Shown: positions 26,483 to 35,351, numbered from the stretch's first letter. The stretch: 64,000 bases of DNA from an uncultured Algibacter sp. (GCF_947487605.1 NZ_CANKXK010000002.1:62001-126000), one strand, 5' to 3'. Notes: generated by a model not told the origin, from the sequence alone. A program made the numbers and translations.

Positions 26483-27709
26483 TTACATTTTATAAATCCA
26501 AGACGAAGGATTTTGGGTGATGCTTTCTTTTGACACCAAAAAACTCAATATAGTTTCTCCATTATAGTTATTAGTGTAAACTTCTCCAATAATTTGCTTT
26601 GTGGATACTTTATCTCCTTTTTTAACATAGACCTTCGCAAGGTTTTTATACGTAGTTATATAATTTCCATGTCTAATTAAAACCCAAGGTCTAACATTTT
26701 TTGCTTTAGCAATTTCCAATACCTCGCCGTTAAATACGGCCCTTACTTTAGCACCTTTTTCAGTTGCAATACGCACGCCATTACTTGTAATTATCAACGA
26801 TTTATTTATTGGTGAAGGTTGTTTCCCATAACGCACTTTAACATAACCTTTTTCAACTGGCCAAGGCAGCTTTCCTTTATTCGCTATAAAATTAGAGGCT
26901 AGTATTTTCTCTTCAGCAGTTAATGCAAAACTTGTAGATGTTGCAGATTTTCCAGCCTTTTTATTAGAACGCACTATAGCTGCTTTAATTATTTTTTCAA
27001 TCTCTCTGTCAATTTTATTAGCTTCACGTTGTTTTGACCTTATTTGAGCAGTATATTTGTTTATATTAGACTTAATGGATTTCATTAAGTCTTGGTGCTG
27101 CTCCCTAGCTGATTCTAGTGATTTTTGAGTTATTCTATTATCGGCAATAAGTTTCTTTTTATCATCCTTCTGCTTTAATAGACTTGTATTTATCTCTTGA
27201 AGCTCTAAAGTTTTATTTTTTATTGATTCGCCTTGTTGTTTCTGGTGATTTGTGTATTGTTTTATGTATTGAAGTCTTTTATAAGCTTGTTTAAAATCGT
27301 TTGAAGACAACAAAAACATAACACGACTTTGTGTGTTCTTACTTTTATAAGATTTCACAATCATTGCTGCATAATCTGCCTTAAGTTGCTTTAATTCTTC
27401 ACGAAGTGAACTGATTTTTTTTTGATTGGAATTAATCTCTCTCGTTAAATGATTCGCTTGCTGATTCGTTACTTTTATAAGATTATTAAGAACGCTTATC
27501 TTGTAATTAAAGTCTTCAATTAAAGATAGTTGCGATTTCTCTTTCGATTTATTTTCGGCTTGCAATTCATTTATCTTCTGAATTTCTCTGCGTAATTCTT
27601 GTCGCCGATTTTCTAATTGTTGTTGCTTATTATTTTGCGAAAACAATAAGGCTGTAAACAGTAAGAAAGTAAATAGAGGAAGTTTAAATATGTGCTTATG
27701 TTTCGTCAT
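26483..27709 (-). CDS. EnvC-like murein hydrolase activator (coiled coil plus degenerate LytM domain)
   Basis: Periplasmic protein of 408 aa with a signal peptide (ending LLFSQ) and long coiled coils (about 25-245). The C-terminal LytM/M23 domain (about 290-405) has the peptidase fold pattern GAKVRAVFNGEVLEI and VLIRHGNYITTYKNL. The zinc ligands of active enzymes are missing: NGVRIA replaces HxxxD, and the final LSFLVSK lacks the HxH. This is the EnvC pattern, in which the domain activates amidases at the division site rather than cutting. It is the last gene of an operon; its start overlaps the DUF4292 stop by one base. Confidence 0.87.
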   Translation of the reverse strand: MTKHKHIFKLPLFTFLLFTALLFSQNNKQQQLENRRQELRREIQKINELQAENKSKEKSQLSLIEDFNYKISVLNNLIKVTNQQANHLTREINSNQKKISSLREELKQLKADYAAMIVKSYKSKNTQSRVMFLLSSNDFKQAYKRLQYIKQYTNHQKQQGESIKNKTLELQEINTSLLKQKDDKKKLIADNRITQKSLESAREQHQDLMKSIKSNINKYTAQIRSKQREANKIDREIEKIIKAAIVRSNKKAGKSATSTSFALTAEEKILASNFIANKGKLPWPVEKGYVKVRYGKQPSPINKSLIITSNGVRIATEKGAKVRAVFNGEVLEIAKAKNVRPWVLIRHGNYITTYKNLAKVYVKKGDKVSTKQIIGEVYTNNYNGETILSFLVSKESITQNPSSWIYKM

Positions 27710-28476
27710 TAAAGCTTTATTTCATCATATCCAGAAGGTATTTTAAACGGAAATCTTAATTTTTCGTTTAATGATACACTCTTGAATTCTAAGTCTAAAA
27801 TCATTTCATCGTTCGCCTCAACTGCAATTACTTTTATACGCTCTGGCAACACTTGTTTATCTATTTCTTGATGTGCTAAATAATCTATTTGCAAATGTCT
27901 AAATTCATTTGGTTGCGATATTTGTTGCGATTTAATTTTGAAATGAGAAGGGTTTAATAAGTAGAATATTTCAAATAATTCTAATTGGTTTTTTGGTTGA
28001 AGCGCATATGCTTCTTCATGGATAGAAACTTTATAAGGTTCTTCTTTTAAATTGAACAAAGCTTCGCCAATTAATAAATTTTGAACTTTTTTAAAATCTA
28101 ATTCGGTTCCTAACAACTCGCTTAAATAAGCATAATCTCCCTCAAAAAAAGTGTTATCTAGTTTATTATAAAAACTTACTTTTTCTGGAGTAATAAGTGC
28201 TTTAACAACTGAAATTGGTGTAGACATTAATAATATTTTCTTGTCTTTCTCTAACCTCATGTTAACGGTATATCCTTTAACTTTTTCTCCTTCGACAATA
28301 TCAATCTTTACGCGGGATGCTAACGTATTGAATTCTGGGGCTTTCTTTGCATTCTCTCTAATTACTTGTTTTGCCGACAAATCATAATTGGCTTTACCAG
28401 AGCCAATTGTTTTAGACGATTTACAGCCAACCAAAAGTAGACTCGATACGATTAATATAAATAAATAGTTTTTCAA
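27709..28476 (-). CDS. DUF4292 lipoprotein
   Basis: Envelope lipoprotein of unknown function. The TTG start at 28476 gives MKNYLFILIVSSLLLVGCKS with acylated C18, just after the stop of the TPR gene. An ATG at 28521 would add 15 residues, overlap that gene by 35 bp and spoil the signal peptide. The mature part (about 60-250) resembles LolA/LolB-type half-barrels: SRVKIDIVEGEKVKGYTVNM, LMSTPISVVKALITPEKVSF, then a C-terminal LEFKSVSLNEKLRFPFKIP. It lies between a TPR protein and an EnvC-like protein in a tight operon, an arrangement I recall from many Flavobacteriia. Confidence 0.82.
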   Translation of the reverse strand: MKNYLFILIVSSLLLVGCKSSKTIGSGKANYDLSAKQVIRENAKKAPEFNTLASRVKIDIVEGEKVKGYTVNMRLEKDKKILLMSTPISVVKALITPEKVSFYNKLDNTFFEGDYAYLSELLGTELDFKKVQNLLIGEALFNLKEEPYKVSIHEEAYALQPKNQLELFEIFYLLNPSHFKIKSQQISQPNEFRHLQIDYLAHQEIDKQVLPERIKVIAVEANDEMILDLEFKSVSLNEKLRFPFKIPSGYDEIKL

Positions 28477-28486
28477 AAAAATAATT

Positions 28487-29851
28487 TTAATTAGATGTCT
28501 GCAACTGTTTAGCTTTATCACTAAACGCTTTTGCTTTGTTTGTATTGTTTAATAAGGTATACGTCTTACTTAGTTGGGTGTAAAAATCGGTTTCCATTTT
28601 AATGTCATCAATAATATAATCTAGACCTTCTTCAAGAATTTCTGAAGCTTCTTTTGGGCTGTTCAATTCATTTAAAGCAACGCCATTTATTAAATAAAAT
28701 AATGGTTGTGATGGGTATTTTAAAAGCGCATTGGAACTCTGTACTTTAGCAGATTCAAAATCTTTTAAATCTATTTTTAATAATAGTATACTTCTTAAAA
28801 CTTGAAAGTTGTCTGGCTCTAAACTATATACTTCTTCAAAATAAGTAAGCGCTTTCGCTTTATTCCCTTTTGCTAAATAATATTGTCCTAATTCCACCAA
28901 AGACTTTTTATCGTTTCCATTAGAAACTAATGCTGTTGCTTCTACTAAATCTGGCTCAAACTGAGGATTTTCTTTTACAAATTTTACAAAATCTGATAGT
29001 ACTTTAAGTTTAGCGTCTGGTTTTATTTTTGTGCTTTTCAAAACTATCTTCATAGACTCTATTGCCTTTTCTGGAACACTATCGTCTAGATAAAATTTAT
29101 AGAGTGCTAGATGAACCAATTGGGAATTTGGATTTATCTCAAGTAATTCTTTTGCTACTTTAAACGCTTTCTCTTTCTGATTGTTTTCACTATATCTAAA
29201 AATAAGAGCTAAATAATTAGATTCTTTATTTGGGTTAGTATCTACCCTTTTTTCTAAATTCTTTATTTGATCTTTTTTACGCCCAGTTGCTTCATAAATT
29301 CTATTTCGCATCGCATCGCGTGATAGAGAAACACCTAATTTTGTGTCTAATTCATCTAATAACTCAAGTGCATCATCATACTTTTTAATTCTAATGTAAA
29401 GTGATGCTAAATCTTCCTTATAGTCGGAATGATATTGAACTAGCTGCTTAACCGTCTTTATTGCTTTATCATATTCGTTCTGTTCTGCATAAAAGCCATA
29501 AAGCTCGTCTAAAAACCATTCGTTATCTGGCTCTTTATTAACTGCTTTTTTTAGAGCATCTTCAGCTGCTCCAAAATTTTTAAGTTTATTATAATTTTTT
29601 CCTAACTCGAAGTACAAAACAGCAGGGGAATCGTCTAAATCGATGCATTTTAATAACGCTTCAACCGAACGATCAAAGTTTTCAATTCCCTTTTGTTTCA
29701 ACGCTTCATAAAAATATTCTTGAAATTTGTCTTCAACAACACCCAAATCATCGTCAGGTATTTTATTGAAATCTACTTGCGCATAATTCACTTTTGGGAA
29801 TATAACTAGCCCAATAAGAAAAATAAATATGTACAGCTCTTTCTTAATCAT
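28487..29851 (-). CDS. secreted TPR-repeat protein
   Basis: Encodes 454 aa from ATG 29851 with a signal peptide (MIKKELYIFIFLIGLVIFPK, ending NYAQ). Twelve residues of upstream frame lack signal character. The rest is built of tetratricopeptide repeats: SPAVLYFELGKNYNKLKNFG, AIKTVKQLVQY, SLVELGQYYLAKGNKAKALT and PLFYLINGVALNELNSPKEA are recognisable helices. TPR proteins serve as scaffolds; partners are unknown. It overlaps the upstream ABM-like gene by 8 bp and precedes the DUF4292 lipoprotein, so the three envelope proteins may work together. Confidence 0.85.
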   Translation of the reverse strand: MIKKELYIFIFLIGLVIFPKVNYAQVDFNKIPDDDLGVVEDKFQEYFYEALKQKGIENFDRSVEALLKCIDLDDSPAVLYFELGKNYNKLKNFGAAEDALKKAVNKEPDNEWFLDELYGFYAEQNEYDKAIKTVKQLVQYHSDYKEDLASLYIRIKKYDDALELLDELDTKLGVSLSRDAMRNRIYEATGRKKDQIKNLEKRVDTNPNKESNYLALIFRYSENNQKEKAFKVAKELLEINPNSQLVHLALYKFYLDDSVPEKAIESMKIVLKSTKIKPDAKLKVLSDFVKFVKENPQFEPDLVEATALVSNGNDKKSLVELGQYYLAKGNKAKALTYFEEVYSLEPDNFQVLRSILLLKIDLKDFESAKVQSSNALLKYPSQPLFYLINGVALNELNSPKEASEILEEGLDYIIDDIKMETDFYTQLSKTYTLLNNTNKAKAFSDKAKQLQTSN

Positions 29852-30161
29852 GTAATTTATTAACGAGTAAATCTTCAACAACATCAAACTTATTAATTAC
29901 TTCTATTTTGTCGCATGCCAGTCGCATTAAATCTCTATGTTTATTAGCTTCTTGAGGTAATTCTCCTGCAGAAGCAACTTCGAATGTAGCTTTATTTGGC
30001 CATTGCGCATAGGCAATATATTCGAATGATGATTTTTTATGCAGTCTAGAACCTAGACTTCCATGGTGCTTATATATTAAACTTGTTAGCCCTTTCCAAG
30101 AATCAATAAATTGTTTTTCATGATGTTTCTTTACAACAAAAAGATACATTACAATATGCAT
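29844..30161 (-). CDS. ABM-like alpha-beta barrel protein
   Basis: A 105-aa protein whose pattern MYLFVVKKHHEKQFIDSWKG, then SLGSRLHKKSSFEYIAYAQW and PNKATFEVA, fits the dimeric ferredoxin-like barrel of antibiotic-biosynthesis-monooxygenase proteins. Many such proteins are heme or quinol binders or have no known substrate. ATG 30161 is preferred over a TTG three codons upstream. It lies 62 bp after the nucleotidyltransferase in the same operon. Confidence 0.6.
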   Translation of the reverse strand: MHIVMYLFVVKKHHEKQFIDSWKGLTSLIYKHHGSLGSRLHKKSSFEYIAYAQWPNKATFEVASAGELPQEANKHRDLMRLACDKIEVINKFDVVEDLLVNKLHD

Positions 30162-30223
30162 ATTGGCCAATAATTTAATTTATATGATACCCCATGATGT
30201 TTCTCACAATATGTTTTCAAATA

Positions 30224-31243
30224 TTATTCCAAAATTGAGTAATCACCAATACTTACTGAAGTATAATTACCATCATACTTTACGTGATTACCAATCATAG
30301 CTTGGTCTAAATTAGCATTTTTAATAGTAGTATAACTTTGTATTAAGCTATTTTTAACGATTGAACCTTCAATTATTGTATTATTCCCTATGGATACATA
30401 AGGTCCAACAGTTGTGTTTTTTAAAGTAACGTTTTCTCCTAGAAAACACGGTTCAATTATGTTAGCATTGTCAAGCTTTACAGAAGATGCTACCAATTGT
30501 TCTTCTCCATCGTCCTTTAAAAAACCTAACATTCTTTGATTGGTTTCAATGGTAATTGCTTTATTCCCACAATCCATCCACTCATCAACTGTACCTGTTT
30601 TAAACATCTTCCCTTCTGCCATCATACGTTTAATACCATCGTTAATTTGGTATTCGCCTCCATTCATAACGTTTTCATCAAGAATTTCTTGTAGTTTGTC
30701 TTTTAATACTGCAACATCTTTAAAGTAATAAATACCTATCACAGCTTGGTCGCTTACAAAGGTTTCTGGTTTTTCCACAAGTTCTACAATTTCACCATTT
30801 GTATTTAATTTAACCACACCATAAGCTTCTGGGTTGTCGACTTGTTTTGTCCAAATCACACTATCTGCTACAGGGTCTAAATCGAACTCAGCGCGAATTA
30901 ACGTATCTGCATAGGCTACTACAGCTGGACCTGATAATGATGGTTTCGCACACATTATTGCATGCCCAGTGCCTAGTGGTTTGTCTTGACGATAAATAGA
31001 TGCTTTTGCTCCTAAACCTGTAGCTAATTTTTCTAGACTAGAAACAACATCATCACCAAACCATGCTGGATCACCTAATACAAATGCAATTTCTTTAATG
31101 GGTTGTTTTAACACTTTGGCTATATCTTTTACAAGTCTATGAACAATAGGTTGACCAGCTACTGGAATCAATGGTTTTGGTACTGTTAAGCTATGTGGAC
31201 GCAAACGAGAGCCTCGTCCTGCCATTGGCACTATTATTTTCAT
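30224..31243 (-). CDS. sugar-1-phosphate nucleotidyltransferase
   Basis: Makes an NDP-sugar from NTP and sugar-1-phosphate in the cytosol. The start at ATG 31243 puts the nucleotide-binding motif MKIIVPMAGRGSRLRPHSLT at the N-terminus; the longer frame adds only seven residues. Further motifs are VPKPLIPVAGQPI, GTGHAIMCA, AYADTLI and GGEYQINDGIKRM. The C-terminal third (about 240-339) is a left-handed beta-helix (LGENVTLKNTTVGPYVSIG). It could be a glucose-1-phosphate thymidylyl- or uridylyltransferase; the base cannot be told. It follows dut, with repeats in the gap. Confidence 0.88.
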   Translation of the reverse strand: MKIIVPMAGRGSRLRPHSLTVPKPLIPVAGQPIVHRLVKDIAKVLKQPIKEIAFVLGDPAWFGDDVVSSLEKLATGLGAKASIYRQDKPLGTGHAIMCAKPSLSGPAVVAYADTLIRAEFDLDPVADSVIWTKQVDNPEAYGVVKLNTNGEIVELVEKPETFVSDQAVIGIYYFKDVAVLKDKLQEILDENVMNGGEYQINDGIKRMMAEGKMFKTGTVDEWMDCGNKAITIETNQRMLGFLKDDGEEQLVASSVKLDNANIIEPCFLGENVTLKNTTVGPYVSIGNNTIIEGSIVKNSLIQSYTTIKNANLDQAMIGNHVKYDGNYTSVSIGDYSILE

Positions 31244-31261
31244 TTTTATAAACTTTTTTCT

Positions 31262-31283
31262 CATTCCCTCGATGGAGGAAATC
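31262..31283. repeat. short REP-like palindrome, CCTC-GATG-GAGG type
   Basis: Relative of the unit at 10215-10236, with compensating changes in both arms (CCTC/GAGG for CCGC/GCGG). The paired changes suggest that the hairpin itself is maintained. Confidence 0.65.
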
Positions 31284-31309
31284 TATTCAATATTTATTTC
31301 GACTTATAT

Positions 31310-31340
31310 CCCTTCAAGGTTTTTAAAACCTCTCAGGTGT
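31310..31340. repeat. degraded AACCT/AGGTT REP palindrome
   Basis: Arms around AGGTTTTTAAAACCT match the unit at 10310-10342 with several changes at the outer ends. It abuts the dut stop at 31341 and lies in the same order after a GGAAATC-type unit as at 10.2 kb. Confidence 0.7.
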
Positions 31341-31775
31341 TTATTTGGTACCTGTACTACCAAAACCACCCGCACCACGATTAGTATTTGATAGTATCTC
31401 GACTTCTTCCCATTTTGCACGTTCATGTTTTGCAATTACTAATTGTGCAATACGCTCACCGTTACTAATTGTAAAATCTTCATTTGAAAGATTTACAAGA
31501 ATAACACCTATCTCTCCTCTATAATCTGCATCAATAGTTCCTGGCGCATTAAGGACTGTGATGCCTTTTTTTGCAGCCAAACCACTTCTAGGTCGTACTT
31601 GGGCTTCTATACCAACAGGAAGTTCTATAAAGAGCCCTGTGCCTACAATACTACGCTCTAATGGTTTTAAAACTCTCGATTCTGAGATATTTGCACGTAA
31701 ATCCATTCCTGCTGAAGCTATGGTTTCATAATGGGGTAAATCATGATTAGATTTGTTTATTATTTTAATCTGCAT
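31341..31775 (-). CDS. dut: dUTP diphosphatase
   Basis: Hydrolyses dUTP to dUMP, keeping uracil out of DNA and feeding thymidylate synthesis. The five trimeric dUTPase motifs are present: [38 protein letters not shown] and the C-terminal [11 protein letters not shown] that closes over the active site. Length of 144 aa is normal. Its start overlaps the flippase gene by 11 bp, so it belongs to that operon. Confidence 0.97.
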   Translation of the reverse strand: MQIKIINKSNHDLPHYETIASAGMDLRANISESRVLKPLERSIVGTGLFIELPVGIEAQVRPRSGLAAKKGITVLNAPGTIDADYRGEIGVILVNLSNEDFTISNGERIAQLVIAKHERAKWEEVEILSNTNRGAGGFGSTGTK

Positions 31776-33237
31776 TTTTTTTAATTAAAAGTTGTTTTAT
31801 TGCTTTCTGCTCAAGAAAATATACTAGACCCAAAAATACAACTAACAAAAATATCCCGATAATATTTTCTTCCCTAAATCTGTAAAATGATACTACTGAA
31901 AATGACACTGATACTAGTAAATAAAGTCCTATTTTTTTTAGATTATAAGGTATTGGGTAATATTTTCTTCCGAAGTAGTATGACAGCCCCATCATAATTG
32001 CATAGGCAACTAAGGTCGCTACAGCTGATGCTTTATAACTATACTCGTTAATGAACATAATATTAATTACCAAAGTAACTATTGCTCCTACTATTGAAAT
32101 ATACATGCCGTATTTAGTTCGATCGGTAATTTTATACCACACCGAAAGGTTGTGATAAATACCTAAACAAAAATTAGCAATAAGAATTATAGGAACCACC
32201 CACATAGCTTCCCAATAGGCTTCACTTCTTACAATAATTGGTTTTAAAACATCTGCAAAAACGACTACAGCTAATAAAATAACGGAGCCAAAGGCTACAA
32301 AAAATTCCAATATCCTAGCATAATTTTTTTGTGGGTTATCACTTTTAGCATGACTAAAAAAATAAGGTTCAATACCTAATCGATATGCCGTTGCGAACAA
32401 GGTCATAAATAAAGCTATTTTATAACATGCTGAATACATACCAATATCTGTTTCGGCCACATCTGCTGGTAATAATTCTTTTAAAAGAATTCTATCGAAG
32501 GTTTCATTTATTGAAAAAGCAATACCCGCAATTAAAACTGGAAATGCGTAGCGAAACATACTTTTCCATAACATTTTGCTAAATACATACCTAACTTTAG
32601 TATAAAACGGAAACATTAATAGCAACGTTACAGCGCTTGCAATTAGATTGGAAATAAATATATAGCTGATTTGAAAGTTAGGTTTGTATATAGAATCGAA
32701 AAAAGAATTCCCCATTGCTAAATCTTTTAATGCAAGAAGAAAAAATAAGTTTAACCCTAAATTAATGACAACATTACATATTTTAATTATAGCATAACGC
32801 ATTGGTTTTTGAGTCGCTCTTAACCATGCAAATGGAATAATAACTAGTGCATCTAAAATTAAAATCCAAATAACTAAATTGATGTATTTAACATCTATAT
32901 CAATATAATTAGCAATTTGATTTTGAAATATTAAAGCAATTATAAAAAATCCTAATGAAGATATTATTAATGAAATTGTAGATGTCCCGATAACACCATC
33001 TTTATTTTCTTCTTTATTGAAGAATCTAAAAAAAGCTGTTTCCATTCCATAAGCTAAGACGACATTAAATAAAACAAAATATGAAAATATGACTGAAACC
33101 TCACCATATTCTGCTACAGACGACAAAACCCCTTTAGTAGTATACAGTGGCACTAACAAAAAGCTTAACATTCTAGGAAGTACAGTAGCTAAACCATAAA
33201 TAAATGTTTGCTTAAAAAGATTTTTGAATGCGCTCAA
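31765..33237 (-). CDS. polysaccharide flippase, Wzx/MATE-like
   Basis: Inner-membrane protein of 490 aa with about 12-14 hydrophobic helices, of the polysaccharide biosynthesis (PST/Wzx) family. Hallmarks are the N-terminal [29 protein letters not shown] and the central [20 protein letters not shown]-like segment ([20 protein letters not shown]). It probably flips a lipid-linked glycan. Its start codon is TTG at 33237. It heads a seven-gene minus-strand operon ending with the EnvC-like protein. It is 20 kb from the exopolysaccharide locus, so it may serve another glycan. Confidence 0.87.
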   Translation of the reverse strand: MSAFKNLFKQTFIYGLATVLPRMLSFLLVPLYTTKGVLSSVAEYGEVSVIFSYFVLFNVVLAYGMETAFFRFFNKEENKDGVIGTSTISLIISSLGFFIIALIFQNQIANYIDIDVKYINLVIWILILDALVIIPFAWLRATQKPMRYAIIKICNVVINLGLNLFFLLALKDLAMGNSFFDSIYKPNFQISYIFISNLIASAVTLLLMFPFYTKVRYVFSKMLWKSMFRYAFPVLIAGIAFSINETFDRILLKELLPADVAETDIGMYSACYKIALFMTLFATAYRLGIEPYFFSHAKSDNPQKNYARILEFFVAFGSVILLAVVVFADVLKPIIVRSEAYWEAMWVVPIILIANFCLGIYHNLSVWYKITDRTKYGMYISIVGAIVTLVINIMFINEYSYKASAVATLVAYAIMMGLSYYFGRKYYPIPYNLKKIGLYLLVSVSFSVVSFYRFREENIIGIFLLVVFLGLVYFLEQKAIKQLLIKKNAD

Positions 33238-33320
33238 GTAAGGGTATTTTATCCAGCTAAAAATACGTTATTAGCCAACGTAAACCAAACAACCTAAGGC
33301 AGATTTGAATATTCTATAAA

Positions 33321-33827
33321 TTAGTTTCTTGGTGGAGCCTTTGGGTAAAACTGCGCTTCTTTTTTTAGAATGCCTGAAATTTTATAATATTTTATCTTTT
33401 TTCCGTCTTTAAAGCTTACAACACATTCATCCTCTCTTAGTTCAAATGGAATCTTTTTAGGAATTTCTGGAATTGGATTATTAACTTCTGCCAGACGATT
33501 GCTACTCATTACAATATCATTTTTTTGATTTGTAATTTTTTTAAAACGCCCAACAAAAAGTGATTTATTCTTTTGTTCTAATTTAACCTGTTTCCCTTGA
33601 AAATAAACACTGTCTAATACAACATTATTAGAATTAGAAACAATTGGAATAAATAAATTAACTCCTGCGCCACCACCTTGAATACCAGCTACCCAACTTT
33701 GATAGTTTACTTGTCCAATTTCTAAAGGAGCTTCATTTTGAAGCTTTTTGGTGCTTGCGCACTGAGAAAAACTCATCATAAATACCGGTATAAATAATAA
33801 CCCAAACACATTTTTTAACCAGTTCAT
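33321..33827 (-). CDS. lipoprotein, unknown function
   Basis: Encodes 168 aa with a lipoprotein signal (MNWLKNVFGLLFIPVFMMSF, acylated C23 in SQCASTKK). The mature part (EIGQVNYQSWVAGIQGGGAG, then VNLFIPIV) looks beta-rich and lacks a recognised domain. It lies between the F-ATPase operon terminator and the flippase operon, all on minus, and is probably transcribed alone. I believe similar proteins occur widely in Flavobacteriia but cannot name a family. Confidence 0.75.
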   Translation of the reverse strand: MNWLKNVFGLLFIPVFMMSFSQCASTKKLQNEAPLEIGQVNYQSWVAGIQGGGAGVNLFIPIVSNSNNVVLDSVYFQGKQVKLEQKNKSLFVGRFKKITNQKNDIVMSSNRLAEVNNPIPEIPKKIPFELREDECVVSFKDGKKIKYYKISGILKKEAQFYPKAPPRN

Positions 33828-33877
33828 ATTACTTCTTTTAGATTTATAAATATACTTTATCCAAAATTAATGCCATA

Positions 33878-33903
33878 AAAAAACCTCACTAAAAAGTGAG
33901 GCT
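33878..33903 (-). terminator. rho-independent terminator of the ATP synthase operon
   Basis: On minus: stem CCTCACT / AGTGAGG with a TTTT loop, then seven T. It lies about 90 bp after the atpG stop, directly beyond a relic of a second atpG 3' end. Confidence 0.85.
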
Positions 33904-33948
33904 TGTATTCATTATGAGATTCATCGCTTTAGCCCTGAATGATAAGTA

Positions 33949-33975
33949 TTACTTGTTCAAAGCTTCTACACCATT
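33949..33975 (-). pseudogene. relic of a second atpG 3' end (9 codons)
   Basis: The minus strand reads Asn-Gly-Val-Glu-Ala-Leu-Asn-Lys-stop, while atpG itself, 18 bp upstream, ends Gly-Gly-Ala-Glu-Ala-Leu-Asn-Asn-stop. The codons differ mostly at silent positions (GAG/GAA, GCA/GCT, CTT/TTG), so it is a diverged homologous tail and not a simple copy. A stop directly precedes it. It may mark replacement of atpG by a related allele. Chance similarity over nine codons is possible but unlikely at this place. Confidence 0.5.
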
Positions 33976-33992
33976 TTAATAATTTGGCTTCG

Positions 33993-34853
33993 CTAATTAT
34001 TAAGTGCCTCTGCACCACCAACGATTTCAAGTATTTCATTGGTAATAGCTGCTTGACGTGCTTTATTATATGTTAATTTAAGCTGATCTCTCAATTCAGT
34101 TGCGTTATCTGTTGCTTTATGCATTGCAGTCATACGTGCTCCATGTTCACTAGCAAAAGAATCTCTAACTCCTTTATACAATTGTGTTTTTAAAGACTTA
34201 GGAATTAATTGCTCAACTATTTCAACTTTTGATGGCTCAAATATATAATCAGCATTATTATTTGCTTTATCTTCCATAGGAACAATTGGTAAAAATTGCT
34301 CTGTCATTACTATTTGAGTTGCCGCATTCTTAAACTTGTTGTAAACTATTTCAATTTTATCAAATTCGCCAGCAACAAATTTTTCCATTAACATTTCAGC
34401 AATTTCAGCCACATTTTCAAAAGTTAAATCATCAAAAACTTGACTTTTATTAGCAATTACAATGTTTTGCTTTGAAAATGCATCATTAGATTTCTTGCCT
34501 ATTGCAACAATAGAAACCTTTTTGTCTGCATACACATTACTAATTAAGTTTTGTGTTTGTTTAATAATGTTTGAATTAAACGCACCACACAAACCTCTAT
34601 TAGAAGTAATAGGAACAATTAAAACATTCTTTACTTCTCTTTGTGTAGAAAATTTACTTCCTGAATCTGCATCTAAAGTTGCGCTTAAACTTTGTAAAAG
34701 CTCTGTTAACTTATCTGCATAGGGACGCATGGCAGTAATAGCATCTTGTGCCTTCTTTAACTTTGCAGCCGATACCATTTTCATGGCACTGGTAATCTGC
34801 ATGGTAGAAGATACCGATGATATTCTGTTACGTATTTCTTTAAGATTTGCCAT
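33993..34853 (-). CDS. atpG: ATP synthase F1 gamma subunit
   Basis: Central rotor shaft of F1. The N-terminal helix MANLKEIRNRISSVSSTMQITSAMKMVSAAKLKKAQ and the C-terminal helix SEHGARMTAMHKATDNATEL with NKARQAAITNEILEIVGG are the conserved coiled-coil ends. Length is 286 aa. In most genomes it directly follows atpA. Here a four-helix-bundle gene in a repeat cassette separates the two (atpA stop to atpG start: 498 bp). Downstream lie a second atpG-like tail and a terminator. Confidence 0.97.
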   Translation of the reverse strand: MANLKEIRNRISSVSSTMQITSAMKMVSAAKLKKAQDAITAMRPYADKLTELLQSLSATLDADSGSKFSTQREVKNVLIVPITSNRGLCGAFNSNIIKQTQNLISNVYADKKVSIVAIGKKSNDAFSKQNIVIANKSQVFDDLTFENVAEIAEMLMEKFVAGEFDKIEIVYNKFKNAATQIVMTEQFLPIVPMEDKANNNADYIFEPSKVEIVEQLIPKSLKTQLYKGVRDSFASEHGARMTAMHKATDNATELRDQLKLTYNKARQAAITNEILEIVGGAEALNN

Positions 34854-34860
34854 AAAACAA

Positions 34861-35350
34861 GTTATAAGTTATGAGTGTAGAGTTATGAGTTATGAGTTGG
34901 CTATAATTCAACAATCATCTAAATTCAAGTTTTTTAATACAGAGTTATGAGTTTTTGATTATTGCTACCAAAATTCTAATTAACTCCTCACATTTATTCT
35001 TCATTGCTTTTGGTACTTCCCTTCCAGTTGCTTCAAGAATTTCTAACCAATACTTAGTCTCGTCAGCTTCTTTTAGTGCTATACCAAATTTATTTTTAAA
35101 ATCCTTAGTGCTAACTCCTCTTTGTGCTTCTCGGGTATTCGCTCCAATACTAGTTCCACTTCTTAATAATTGAGAGGCTAGCTCAAAATCTTTTTGTGAT
35201 TTTAATTTATCACAATACTTAACTACTTCACAGGCAAATTCGAAACTCTTAATTCTTATAGGACTTTCGTATAAACCCATTTTTAATTATCTATTTTGAG
35301 TATACGCTTTGAGCTAGTAACTCTTAACTCAAAACTTATAACTCTTAACT
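34861..35350. mobile_element. 490-bp cassette: four-helix-bundle gene between inverted heptamer arrays
   Basis: The left end (34861-34896) carries about five tandem copies of a degenerate heptamer, consensus TTATGAG. The right end (35317-35350) carries about five copies in inverted orientation (TTAAGAG/TTATAAG variants on minus). One further unit covers the stop codon of the enclosed gene. The arrays abut the atpG start region on one side and the atpA stop on the other. The four-helix-bundle gene is the only gene inside. There is no transposase, so mobility would be in trans. The boundaries are inferred from the repeats. Confidence 0.65.
34945..35280 (-). CDS. four-helix-bundle protein (23S rRNA intervening-sequence/S23 family)
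   Basis: A 111-aa, all-helical protein of the family first seen inside 23S rRNA intervening sequences and related to the Avd subunit of diversity-generating retroelements. Typical segments are IRIKSFEFACEVVKYCDKL, ELASQLLRSGTSIGANTREA, QRGVSTKDFKNKFGIALKEA and DETKYWLEILEATG. Avd binds nucleic acid and reverse transcriptase, but no reverse transcriptase, template repeat or rRNA is present here. It lies between atpA and atpG on the same strand, flanked by inverted heptamer arrays. Function is unknown. Confidence 0.88.
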   Translation of the reverse strand: MGLYESPIRIKSFEFACEVVKYCDKLKSQKDFELASQLLRSGTSIGANTREAQRGVSTKDFKNKFGIALKEADETKYWLEILEATGREVPKAMKNKCEELIRILVAIIKNS

Positions 35351-35351
35351 T

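Noticed and set aside
34945-35280. Diversity-generating retroelement, suggested by the Avd-like protein
   Set aside because: No reverse transcriptase, template/variable repeat pair or target gene in the window; only the four-helix-bundle gene is present.
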